A stretch of DNA of 64,000 nt from Cephalotrichum gorgonifer (taxonomy: Eukaryota > Ascomycota > Sordariomycetes > Microascales > Microascaceae). A program made the position numbers and the translations under genes. The first letter of the stretch is position 1; every line of letters starts with the position of its first letter. Below, piece after piece: positions 42,939-52,591 of this stretch. The notes below the pieces were generated by a model. It saw only the letters and a program-made list of their open reading frames with translations. It ran no database searches and was not told the DNA's origin. The stretch covers positions 62,001 through 126,000 of the forward strand of contig ONZQ02000023.1 of NCBI GenBank assembly GCA_900312665.1, in the 5' to 3' direction.

Positions 42939-43514
42939 ATGTCGGCCTCCAAGGGAAAGAAGACGCAACAGCGCTCCGCCATTGCGGACGTTGTCGCCCG
43001 CGAGTACACCATCCACCTACACAAGAGGGTTCGTCCGCCATCCGGAGAGGCGCAGTGGGGGAGGAGCTTTTCGAGGGGGAGGAAAGCGACGACAGAAGCA
43101 TTTTGCTGACGTGGATTTTCTATTATCTAGCTCCACGGCACCACCTTCAAGAACAGGGCCCCCAAGGCCATTAAGGAGATCCGCAAGTTCGCCGAGCAGC
43201 AGATGGTACGACACTCGCTACCCGTCATCGCGACGCCCCTCCCACCCAACCGAATGAGAGACAGCCACCGAGGTCGATAGGATACTAACCAGTGCGCTCG
43301 CAAAAAACAGGGTACCAGCGACGTCCGCCTCGACCCCCAGCTCAACAAGAAGGTCTGGGAGGCCGGTATCAAGGGTGTCCCGTACAGGCTCCGCGTCCGC
43401 GTCTCCAGGAAGCGTAACGACGAGGAGGGCGCCAAGGAGAAGCTGTACAGCTACGTGCAGGCGGTCAACGTGCAGAACCCCAAGGGTCTGCTCACGACCA
43501 CGGTTGACGAATAA
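42939..43514 (+). CDS. rpl31: 60S ribosomal protein eL31
   Basis: Exons 42939..43028, 43131..43205 and 43311..43514 encode 122 residues, the normal eL31 length. The protein lies near the exit tunnel of the large subunit. The sequence SAIADVVAREYTIHLHKR, then LHGTTFKNRAPKAIKEIRKF after the first junction and GTSDVRLDPQLNKKVWEAGI after the second, is unmistakable. YRLRVRVSRKRNDEE closes the conserved part. Introns 43029-43130 (GTTCGT...TATCTAG) and 43206-43310 (GTACGA...AAACAG, with ACTAAC branch site) are both phase 0. Confidence 0.97.
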
Positions 43515-44307
43515 GCGACGCAAGGACAAGGAGGAACCGGGGGAGTCAAGGGGTCGCGGGGAAAGAGGGGGCGGATTTCCCCCGTGCTATGTGGCGTGAA
43601 GGGGAAAAACGTTTCTTTGCTCTTTATTCGGGATGTTTAAAGGCGGCATGGTACAACAAATGGAGTTGCATTTGGAATTTTAGCCTCGTACGCTACGTCC
43701 AAGAGGCCCTGAAAATAACCACGGAATTACAAGGCAATGCCCTTCTTGCCCGTCTCGGTGGTCTCGGTCGCGCCAGGGCTTTTCTACTCCGAAGGATGTG
43801 ATGCTCACTTGGAACTCGGGGAGGGAAGACGAGGGCTTACTGGGGTTGCAGCTGCGAGGGGAGGTGTTGGTGTTGGCCCGTCTGCGGTATGAGGAACGAT
43901 TGTGAAGTGTTACGAAACGAAGATATCATGTCTACGCGGCTTGGGGACAAGTTTGTCGACGGCGAAATTTTGTATTTTGTCGTCACAAGGCAGGGTGGTA
44001 TAAAGCACCATACAGCACCAGGAGGCGGAAGCTCTCCTCTCCTCGGCCAATGCACGACCCCAGTCTTTCCCCATCCCCCTATTATAACTCCTTGACACCG
44101 TAGGCGTAGAATCGTACCCAATGCAAAACACTCGGAATCCCCAGCTCCGCCAAGCAGAAAAACGGCGTCGATCCTGACGCGGTACTCCAATCTCGGAAAC
44201 CCAAAATGTGGGAAAGTCCCCAATGCTCACACCCTGCGTCACGTATCGTTCCTCCGCTCCCCCTCCAACCCAACCCACCAACCCCCCTGTCCTCAACACC
44301 TCCACAT
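43515..44307. other. Tail-to-tail interval between rpl31 and the UBE2C gene
   Basis: 793 bp, no recognised gene. It probably contains both 3' untranslated regions. Confidence 0.5.
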
Positions 44308-44985
44308 CTACTCGTCTTCGACATCGCGGTGTCGAGCGAGGACCTTCCGGTTGAACTCTTCCCTGTCCTTGTCCCACAACTCCGCGGCCTCGCCATTAAG
44401 CGGGGAAGCACTAGGGCGGGGCACGTTAGCGAGGTCCTTGTCACGATTACTCCCGTCCGGTGGTGCTCGGACAATGAAATGGCACAAGACAAGACGAGGG
44501 GGAATCTTACTTGTTCGGCTCCCCCAGCAGAGACTGCAAGCTCAAGAGCACGGTCTGGATGTTATACGCCGGCGTCCACTTATCTTTCAGGATGTCCAGG
44601 CAGATCCTCCCCGAGAAGTCGAAGTTGGGGTGATAGATGGGCGTCTTGAATAGCACCGTGGGCGGGGCGTAGGGATAGTTGGAGGGGAAGTCCATGGTGA
44701 GCTTGAGGTTCAGGCCGGCGTAGGGGGTGTCGTCGGGCCCGGTGATGGTGGCGGTCCAGGAGAGAAGGTTGCCATCCGCAGAGGGGAAGGCAGAGATGCC
44801 GGGCGCGGGGGAGGTCATGAGGGTCATGAGTTCGGTTTGGAGCCTGAAAGGTTAGACGATGGTGATCCTTGGAGGGAGGGGGGAGGGGAGCGCGGGGAGA
44901 CATACCTCTTTGCGACACTGCCAGAGTCGGCGGTTTTCCGGGCGGGCAGGGCACCGTCCTGGCTGTTTCCCGTCGCGAAGGCCAT
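44308..44985 (-). CDS. Ubiquitin-conjugating enzyme E2 C (UBE2C/UbcP4-Ubc11 type)
   Basis: Exons 44985..44906, 44843..44511 and 44410..44308 encode 171 residues. This E2 class works with the anaphase-promoting complex to ubiquitinate cyclin B and securin. A short disordered N-terminal extension (MAFATGNSQDGALPARK) precedes the UBC fold, as in UBE2C. The segments VAKRLQTELMTLM, LSWTATITGPDDTPYAGL and YPYAPPTVLFKTPIYHPN are conserved, as is FDFSGRICLDILKDKWTPAY with catalytic Cys108. The spliced end SLLGEPNNASPLNGEAAELW is typical. Introns 44844-44905 and 44411-44510 are both phase 2. The gene is divergent from the checkpoint kinase gene. Confidence 0.94.
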
Positions 44986-46011
44986 GCTTGTATAGAGTAG
45001 ATGTCTTTGAAGGAGAGTATGAAATGGGTGATATCTCGTATCAAATGCGCGACGAAGGTGGGATGTTGGCTGGACGAGGGGCCAATGATGCAAATGGGAG
45101 GGGTCGGTTGAGGGGAATGGATGAACTTGTATGGGATTGCTGTAGGAGAATCAGGTGTCTCGTCTATGAGGTATCGCAATTGCCTGGGAATTATGTCGTA
45201 TAAAGGGTGGGAGGGCGAATGAAGCTGGGAATGTTCCTGGAGCTTCTTAATATTTGGATAGTGCGCAAGGGCGGGTTTAGCTTCCAAAGGTGGGTTGATG
45301 GGGTCGTGGGTTTCAGTTACCCGGCAACGGCATTGGACACCAGTTGACGTCGCGCCTGTGCTGTACTTGCAGACGTGCTTTTGGGCGAATGGGAGTGCGC
45401 TGTTGTCTTTGTAGGCTTGACCCAGGCGGCCCGTCAGCGCCTTGGTCGGTTCCTTCACCTAATTCCAGCAACCGAAAACCAATGAACCCCGAATTTCAGT
45501 CTCGATGTCGAAACGGGGATTGCCCATTTTACAATCCTCCCCCTCGAAAAGAAGAAGTTTATTGGTATCTATTATAGGATACCAGAGAGAGGGGCGATGC
45601 CTATTTTTGCATAACTCCCCTTCATCAACGTCCACACCAAAGGAGAATCCAGTCCATTATTGCTCGTAGCCCCAAAAACGCCATCGGCGTTTGTTGCCTG
45701 CGAAACGAAAATCCCTTAATAATAAACGTTGGTGTAGAAAAAAACGCGTCTTGGACGCGCTGCTGGCGGGGGGCACCTGAGTTTGTCCAAACTTCTGTTA
45801 ACCACCGCCATCCGACCAACCCCACTTTCACGTTATACTTCCACCTTCACGTTATATAACCAGCGGTGAAAGGCGGAGGGGATACAATACTAGATATACA
45901 GCCAACTTCGTCCGGGGTTATTTTTGTTTTATTTTGTTTTGTAGGACGGCAGGTACTTCCTAAACCCCAGATTCGAGCTGAGTAGCTCGGAAGCAGAAGA
46001 AGGGTACAGTC
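44986..46011. promoter_or_regulatory. Shared divergent promoter region of the UBE2C gene and chk1
   Basis: About 1.03 kb between the two start codons, with no gene inside. It holds a perfect ACGCGT at 45744-45749 and a nearby GACGCGC, both resembling MBF-type cell-cycle elements. Confidence 0.45.
45744..45749. promoter_or_regulatory. MluI cell-cycle box (ACGCGT) candidate
   Basis: ACGCGT is the consensus of the Mbp1/Swi6 (MBF) complex, active at G1/S in yeasts and conserved in filamentous fungi. It is palindromic and so could serve both flanking genes. It lies 263 bp upstream of the chk1 ATG and 759 bp from the UBE2C ATG. Confidence 0.4.
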
Positions 46012-47954
46012 ATGGTGAGTTCACCGATCGTCTCATCCTGTCTTGCCCCACCATCGTTGTCGAGGTTCACCGCCGGCTGGGCCAAGCGGTGGTGATGGCT
46101 TCAGTATTGTGGTCGATCCCACTCCTCTAGCAAGCCATCTTTCCATCTACGAACATATCCTCGCATGAAAGAATCACCATATGACATCTTAGGACGATAT
46201 CCCGCCTTCATGGTACATGTATTTGTCGAGGATGCTAACCTGATGGTCCATATGTAGTCACAACTAGCACCCCTCCCTTCAAATCTCCCCTTCCGGATTG
46301 TATCAAGGACAATCGGAAGGGGGGCATATGCCTCGTAAGTCTCCTAATAAGTCATCAGCGGTCCGATGTTCTGGAGAGATCAAACCCCAGTCCGTACTCT
46401 CAGTCCCCTCTCCCTGCTCACACCACCAGCATCAAAAAGGCCGTCCCCCTTGACGCGCCGACCCCCGTCTTCGCCGTGAAGCTCATCCACAAGGAATACG
46501 CCATAAAGCGCGGCCGCATCACCGAGAAGCAGCTCAAGATGGAGGTCTCCCTTCACTCCTACGTCGGCCAGCACCCCAACGTCATCGAGTGGTTCGCCTC
46601 GGGCGAGGACCCCGTCTGGCAGTGGATCGCCATGGAGTACGCCTCGGGCGGTGACCTCTTCGACAAGATCGAGGCCGACGTCGGCGTCCCCGAGGACGTC
46701 GCCCAGCTGTACTTCCTGCAGCTCGTCGGCGGCGTCAGCTTCATCCACTCCAAGGGCGTGGCCCACCGCGACCTGAAGCCCGAGAACATCCTCATGTCCG
46801 AGGCCGGGAGCCTCAAGATCGCTGACTTCGGCCTCGCCTGTATGTTCGCCCACAAGGACAAGCGCAAGACGAGCTCCACCCTCTGCGGGAGCCCGCCCTA
46901 TATCGCCCCGGAGATCCTCGGGTGCCGGCGGACCGATAGGAATGCGCCCCCTGCCCCCAAGTACGACCCGGAGATGGCCGACATCTGGTCCTGCGGCGTC
47001 ATCCTCTTTGTCCTCCTCGTGGGTAACACCCCGTGGGACGAGCCGTCCTCAAGCAGCTGGGAGTTCCAGGAGTACAAGCGCACCGGCGGCCGCAGCAGCG
47101 ACCCCCTCTGGGACCGCGTCCCATCCGAGGCCCTATCGCTCCTCCGCGGCCTGATGAACGTCGACCCGGCGAGCCGCTTCTCGTTCCAGCGCGTCCGGCA
47201 GCACCCGTGGTCCACACGCCCGAACCCCCACATCGCGGCCGACGGCGGCATCGCCGACCCCGTCAATCTCGCGACGCAGATGCTCGGCAACCTCCGCATA
47301 GACCTAAGCCAGAAGCCCTCCTCCACGCCCCTGTCTCAGCCCGGTGAATCAATGGACCTCGACGAGGCCCCGCAGGCCCGACTCTCCTCCACGCAGCCCG
47401 AGGTGCCCATCAACGACTCGGCATTCGACTGGGAGCGGCCCACCCTCCGCACAGCCGGCGCCAGCGCCGTGTCGTCCACCCAGCCCACCGCCGCGAGCCG
47501 GTCCCTCCTCCTCGACACCCTCTCCGCCGAGCCCTCGATGAGCCAGTTCTCGCAGCAGCCCGGCATCCCGCTGAGCCTGACGCAGCAGGCCCGCAAGTTC
47601 AGGGACATCGTGCCCGCCGAGTCCCTGACGCGCTTCTTCTCTCACCTGCCCCCGCTGCTGCTAGTCGAGACGCTCTCGGACGCGCTACACCAGCTCAACG
47701 TACCCTTGCCGCGCCCGCGGCAGGAGGACCTCTTCCACGGCGACAAGGTCGCGACGTTGCGCGTCCGCGCAATGGACGGGCGGAAGCAGAACCTGCACGG
47801 GGAGATTCACATCGACCGGCAGCGGTTCGGGGAGGACATGGAGCTGTTCGACGTGAGGTTTGTCAAGGTGAAGGGGGACCCGCTAGAGTGGAGGCGATTC
47901 TTCAAGAACATGGTCTTGTTGTGCAGGGAGGGAGTGTACGTACCTGAGGAGTAG
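46012..47954 (+). CDS. chk1: DNA-damage checkpoint serine/threonine kinase Chk1
   Basis: Exons 46012..46014, 46258..46334 and 46430..47954 encode 534 residues. Chk1 halts the cell cycle after DNA damage or replication stress by phosphorylating Cdc25/Wee1-type targets. The N-lobe has the glycine loop IGRGAYASIKKA and catalytic Lys44 in VFAVKLIHK. The catalytic loop HRDLKPEN has Asp141, DFG has Asp159, and GSPPYIAPEI closes the activation segment. A Ser/Thr-Gln-containing linker (several SSTQP/STQP, about residues 300-390) offers ATM/ATR-type sites. The C-terminal KA1-like regulatory domain begins near FFSHLPPLLLVETLSDAL. The first exon consists of the ATG alone, followed by a 243-bp intron (GTGAGT...TATGTAG). 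The encoded MSQLAPLPSNLPFRIVSRTI matches the family start. Confidence 0.93.
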
Positions 47955-48666
47955 GCGGGATTCACGGCAGTTTTTTGAAGGCCAGGTTCCGAGTGATGGG
48001 GAGAGGGCAAGGTCGGGAAGGAAGTTACACCTTTGTCACGGGCTCAGGGGGCATCATTAATCGTCGAAGAGCATGTACAGGGCTCGTGTAGAAATGCATA
48101 GCATGTCAGATACCCAGGACGGGAGACGAAACGAGCATTGAGATGCCACACGTTCCGCCCCTCCCCCCCGTCACTTATGAATACGAGGGATAGATCATAG
48201 TAACTGATGTATATGCGTGCCGTAAGAATAGATGACGAGTTGCTCTTAGATGAAGACCCAAACCCAATCCTACCCTTATCCTCCCCCGTACCCACCCCCG
48301 ATCTTACCCATCTCCTCAACTCCTCGATGCGATATGCCAACTGTTATAAGCTCCCCCGGTGTTCCAGGCCTAAAAATAAGAAGAAGAATGAGAAAAAATA
48401 TAAATAAATAAGAAAGAGAAGATTGAAGGAAAAATAGGGATGCATCAAGTGTAAGACAAAGAAGCGAAGTCAATATGCAATTCAAGAGCTCGTTGCTCCA
48501 ACACACTTTTTTTCATTCCACCAGAGGAAACGAGGAGATGAACAGGGGGGACAAACGAAGGCGAGATATCGCTCCTTTTCCCCAATGCCCAGAGGGTCCA
48601 GGAGAAACGTAAGGATAAGAAAAGAGAAACGCTTCTATGCGTTCAAAAACGTATATATCGTATTTG
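47955..48666. other. Tail-to-tail interval between chk1 and the SprT-like gene
   Basis: 712 bp with A-rich tracts (48370-48440). No gene recognised. Confidence 0.5.
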
Positions 48667-50298
48667 TCAGGCGTTATACCCGACATAATCGCCGCCCGCT
48701 CCAGCCCCTTCCGACCCCAACGGGACTCTAATCGGCACCGTGACATGGACAGAAACAGGGACGAGGATGGGAATCGAGGTTGACACGGAGGTATTCGACG
48801 GGGCGGGATTGTCCCCATGCCATCTATCATCTATCCACTCGTCCCAGTCCCCGTCTCGGCGGTGGTGGTGAAACTTGTCCTCTCCGTGACCGTAATGGTG
48901 GTGGTGGTGGTGATAATGATGGTGATGATGGTGAATATGGTGCTGATGCTGCGGGGTATCGTATTGGCGGTGGAGGGAGGCCTGAGAACGAGACTGCAGG
49001 AGCCGATGCGGTTGGAGGCGGAGGATAGGAGGGTGGGCGTTGTCGCCGGAATACCGAAAGGGAATCATCGGGGACCTCTCGTCGGGCTCCGACGCAGGGG
49101 TGGATACGTCCCACTGGAATCGTTCACGCTGAACCTGGTTCGCCGGGTTAAGCAGGTAGACCTGCCGCTCGTGCCGAGCCTCCGGCTCCGCTCGGTAACT
49201 CTCTAGGTCAGCTTCCATCTCCCGCAGCCGTAGGTGCTCGCCCCCCGTCCAGTCGTCGATCATGGCAGCAATCTGCCGGAACCCTTCCGTATGGCCGCCT
49301 GACTCCCGCGCCTTCATCCCGCACACGACGAACAGGTAACTGTGGATGAGCTCGTGCAGGAACGTAGATATGAGCAGCCTCCGGTTGAAGTCCTCGCTCA
49401 TGAGGATGGGCTTCGAGAGGACGATTAGCGTCTCGTATCCGCCGAGCTCCTTGCACATCCGGAGAGCCGTCGTGCCGATGACGCTGCTCTGATACTGCGG
49501 CGCCGACTCGTGAGACCAGTCCCATGTGACACGGTTGCTCAGGCGGGAGGCGAAGAAGATCTCGTTGGCGGCGGAGAAGATCCCCTCGAGCGCCGCCTCG
49601 TCGATGGGGAACTCGGCCTCGCGGTTCTTGGGGTTGATGAGCGTGCGGAGGATCCGTTCGTGCCGCCCGTTGCTGCGGTTGCGACGAGGGAAACCGGCGA
49701 GGTGCTCCCGGACAAGCTGGGCGGCCTCGAGGTCTCCAAGGAGGCCGAGGTTTTCCGGTTCGCGGGTGGAGGAGGAGGCATGGGTTAATCCGGAGGAGAT
49801 GGAGAGGCCCGAGGCGGTGCGCTCCATAGAACATCCGCCTCCTATTCTCACGGCACTAAGAGGGGACGGCGCACTCGGCAAACCAACGCGCTCGACGGTG
49901 TAGTCGAATGTTGGCTCTAAATCGGGCTCGGGCTCGGGTTCCGGGTCAGAATACTCCAATTCCTCCCTGTCCGGATCGGGATACCCTAAGGGAGGGGCGG
50001 GGCTCGATCGGCAAGGCCGAACGAAAAAGGCGATCTCGCGAGTGGGGAGTGGTGTCCCCTCGGCGGGCGTCAAGGGCCGAGTTAGGATACAACTGGAAGG
50101 CGGGAATGGGAGGGCGGCGACGTCGACGAGCCTCGGCCGCTTGTAGATCCATTCCGAGCCATAATTGGTGCCGCCCTCCTCGCTGTAGCTCACACGGCGT
50201 TTGCCGCCGATAAAGTATGTATCATGAGGAGTATTGGCGGTGTTGTCTGGGGGCAGCGTCGCCGGAGAGGAAACCCCTCCAGCCTCCCACAGAGCCAT
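48667..50298 (-). CDS. SprT-like zinc metalloprotease domain protein with histidine-rich tail
   Basis: Single exon of 543 residues from the first in-frame ATG (50298). The first ~190 residues are Pro/Ser/Glu-rich and look disordered. The SprT-like domain starts around NPKNREAEFPIDEAALEGIF and NEIFFASRLSNRVTWDW. It carries HELIHSY (H315, E316, H319) and a downstream GGHTEGFRQIAAMID whose His is the expected third zinc ligand. Spartan/Wss1-type proteins with this domain cleave DNA-protein crosslinks, but this protein lacks a recognisable PIP box or UBZ, so that role is only inferred. A run of His/Tyr (about residues 450-475, encoded at 48887-48960) and a Val/Pro/Ile-rich end follow. No clear zinc-ribbon cysteines are seen after the catalytic helix. 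Confidence 0.8.
   Translation of the reverse strand: MALWEAGGVSSPATLPPDNTANTPHDTYFIGGKRRVSYSEEGGTNYGSEWIYKRPRLVDVAALPFPPSSCILTRPLTPAEGTPLPTREIAFFVRPCRSSPAPPLGYPDPDREELEYSDPEPEPEPDLEPTFDYTVERVGLPSAPSPLSAVRIGGGCSMERTASGLSISSGLTHASSSTREPENLGLLGDLEAAQLVREHLAGFPRRNRSNGRHERILRTLINPKNREAEFPIDEAALEGIFSAANEIFFASRLSNRVTWDWSHESAPQYQSSVIGTTALRMCKELGGYETLIVLSKPILMSEDFNRRLLISTFLHELIHSYLFVVCGMKARESGGHTEGFRQIAAMIDDWTGGEHLRLREMEADLESYRAEPEARHERQVYLLNPANQVQRERFQWDVSTPASEPDERSPMIPFRYSGDNAHPPILRLQPHRLLQSRSQASLHRQYDTPQHQHHIHHHHHHYHHHHHHYGHGEDKFHHHRRDGDWDEWIDDRWHGDNPAPSNTSVSTSIPILVPVSVHVTVPIRVPLGSEGAGAGGDYVGYNA
48887..48960 (-). repeat. Histidine-codon microsatellite
   Basis: CAC/CAT-rich trinucleotide run on the minus strand encoding a His/Tyr/Gln-rich stretch in the SprT-like protein. 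Interruptions (TAC, CAG, ATC) show it is not a pure repeat. Confidence 0.8.
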
Positions 50299-52591
50299 GG
50301 AACATTTCCCAGGGCGAGATCCGGCAAAATATGACACGGGGGAGGGGGGAGACGACGTGCTGACCGGCAGTCTCAAAGGGGGGGAGGCGGGGAGCGAAAG
50401 GGGATGCTGGGGAGGAATGAAATAAATAATGGCTTGAGAAAGCCTTCCGACTGTCCCCGTTACCGCCACATAAAATGGCCTAACACCTACTAGGTACTTG
50501 TAGATCTTTCCCCCGTCTCTTGTCCTATAATATTAGCGGCCGCTGCAGAGTCTGGAACTATGCTCGTCCATCTTTGCCTATAAAGCAAGGGAGGGAGGTG
50601 TGTAAATGGTCAGAAAGAGCAGTGGCGGGCGGTGGACCCCAGCCAGCTTTGACAACCATCCAGGTTGTGACTGGACCGTTTTTGTGCTGTGTGGGGATGG
50701 GAAGCATGCACAAGCAAGCAGCAGAGCCAAGGATTTCCAGCCTTGGGACTGTTTCTGCACTCTTTTTCTCGTTTCTGACGATACACCCATTCTTCGCTCA
50801 CAAAGAGAGGGCATCGAGGACGACGTCTCCTCTCGACCCGCATGGTGAGGCACACACATCTACGTCGAGCGAACCAGAAAAAGGTGTATGGAAAATAGGA
50901 ACAATGGGGGCGAAGTATGATGCAGAAAGAAAGAAAAAAAAAAGCGAGACAGACACCTGTCACTGCGTTCAGTTCAGCAGCCTCACTTGGCTGGATTCGA
51001 CAGGAAGAAGCGCGCCCCCACTAAACCGTACCAAGTCGTGGACGGCGGGACAAGTATACTCGTGATACACCGCACGTCCAGGGTAGCATTGGGGCCACGG
51101 ACGCAGAAGAGCGGGCCTCTGCATGGGTTGGAAGGAGGACGGCGGCCAGCAATTCGCCGCATGGCGGGGTGTTCCTATCCCATTTCGGACTGGGGTGGGC
51201 TTCTTCTGCTTAATGGGCAGCGCGAGCTCCTTTTGTGTGACGTGGTGAAGAGACTCAAGCCGCTCTTCTGAGAAGCACTAGCAGCACGTGGAAGATGGAA
51301 AGGAAAAGGGGGAGCGGGGGCTTCGAGCTCTGGAGCGAGAGGTGCGGGCACCGTCGGTGCTCTTCGTTTTCCGCTTCGTCCGGTCTCGCTTTCTAGGCTG
51401 TTTACTCACAAACTTGAAGTTGAAGTTGGCGAGTGTGGCTATGATTGAGGCCAAGGTAAGAGTTACCCAGATGAGGGACGCGACCCACCGGTGCCGTGCG
51501 TCCGTGTTTGTATCTCACTGAGTCATTGTCATTGTCGTGGTACGTACGCCAACGAACCACTGGCGGTGTGCATCGCGCCTTCCGCCACCAAACTTGGGGG
51601 TCGTGGCACGCAGCGGGTAGTTTTCTTCCTTTCATGTGGTTGTTTTTGTTCCCCCTCGCGCGCAGTCTGGCAACCACCATACCAGACGGGAAATCAGTGA
51701 TCTCCTCCCTCCTCCCTCCTCCCTCCCAGACTCGGTTTCGCAGCCGGAGCTGGATTAGGTCCGGCGAGATGCCGACGCCGAGCCGGCTCCACATACCACC
51801 CGGCCCCGCTACGGCGACCGCCCGTCTCCATCGCCACGACGAGGTAGGTATGTAGGTAGTCGAGACATGAGAGGGAGGGAACAAGAGACATCATCGCAGT
51901 CTGTACCCATAATACGACAGCCTCTCAAGTGGAATATGGCATATGGCATGCGGCAATTGGAGGCCGCAAACTCCAGCCCAGCATTACATGTATTATTATC
52001 TTTGTCTCCGACTGCCCACTTCCTCCTGCAGTGTTTCGTGGCTCATCTCCCAACTCCGCAGGCCAAGGATCACCCGCATGCACATGCGCCGCCTCTGCAT
52101 TTTTTCAGAGGCGCCTATCACCAATTTCCCTTCCATTGGATATGAGCATCCTCCGAAATGTCCCAATTGGACGCCTCACCAAGTAATCCCCTCCTGCTTT
52201 ACAAAAATAACTCTAGAATTTGGAAGTGCCCCCTCCCTTTTCAATTTCCCACCGCACACCGGCTATCTCTATCCGATCATCCTCCACCTCATCTGACCTT
52301 TCCCTTCCCTCCCTGTCTCACCAATCTCCGGCGGATAGTCCAAGGTCACTAGTAAACGCATCAAGTTGCTTGGATTTGTTAAACCATGATTGTCCCGAGC
52401 CGTATTAGGGGTATTATCTCGTGGCATCGTTATTTCCAAATGCTCCAAACACCCCGCTTCCAATTCCCAGTCCCGCCGTAACATCGTGAAATCTTGATAC
52501 CGTGTACATCATGATTCCTCCTTAGTCACACATAGCAAGCCCCGGAGACTCCCCGTCGCCGGTGACCGCGCCAAATTAAACCTCCCATAAG
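50299..52591. other. Interval between the SprT-like gene and the F-box gene
   Basis: 2.3 kb, upstream of the SprT-like gene and downstream of the F-box gene. Open frames up to about 180 codons begin without an ATG or have no recognisable product. A CCT-rich microsatellite lies at about 51700-51730, and GGTACTTGTA at 50493-50502. Confidence 0.45.

Noticed and set aside
50520..51065. 181-codon open frame in the interval upstream of the SprT-like gene
   Set aside because: No ATG at its beginning, no domain, mixed composition, and it runs through A-rich and restriction-like simple sequence.
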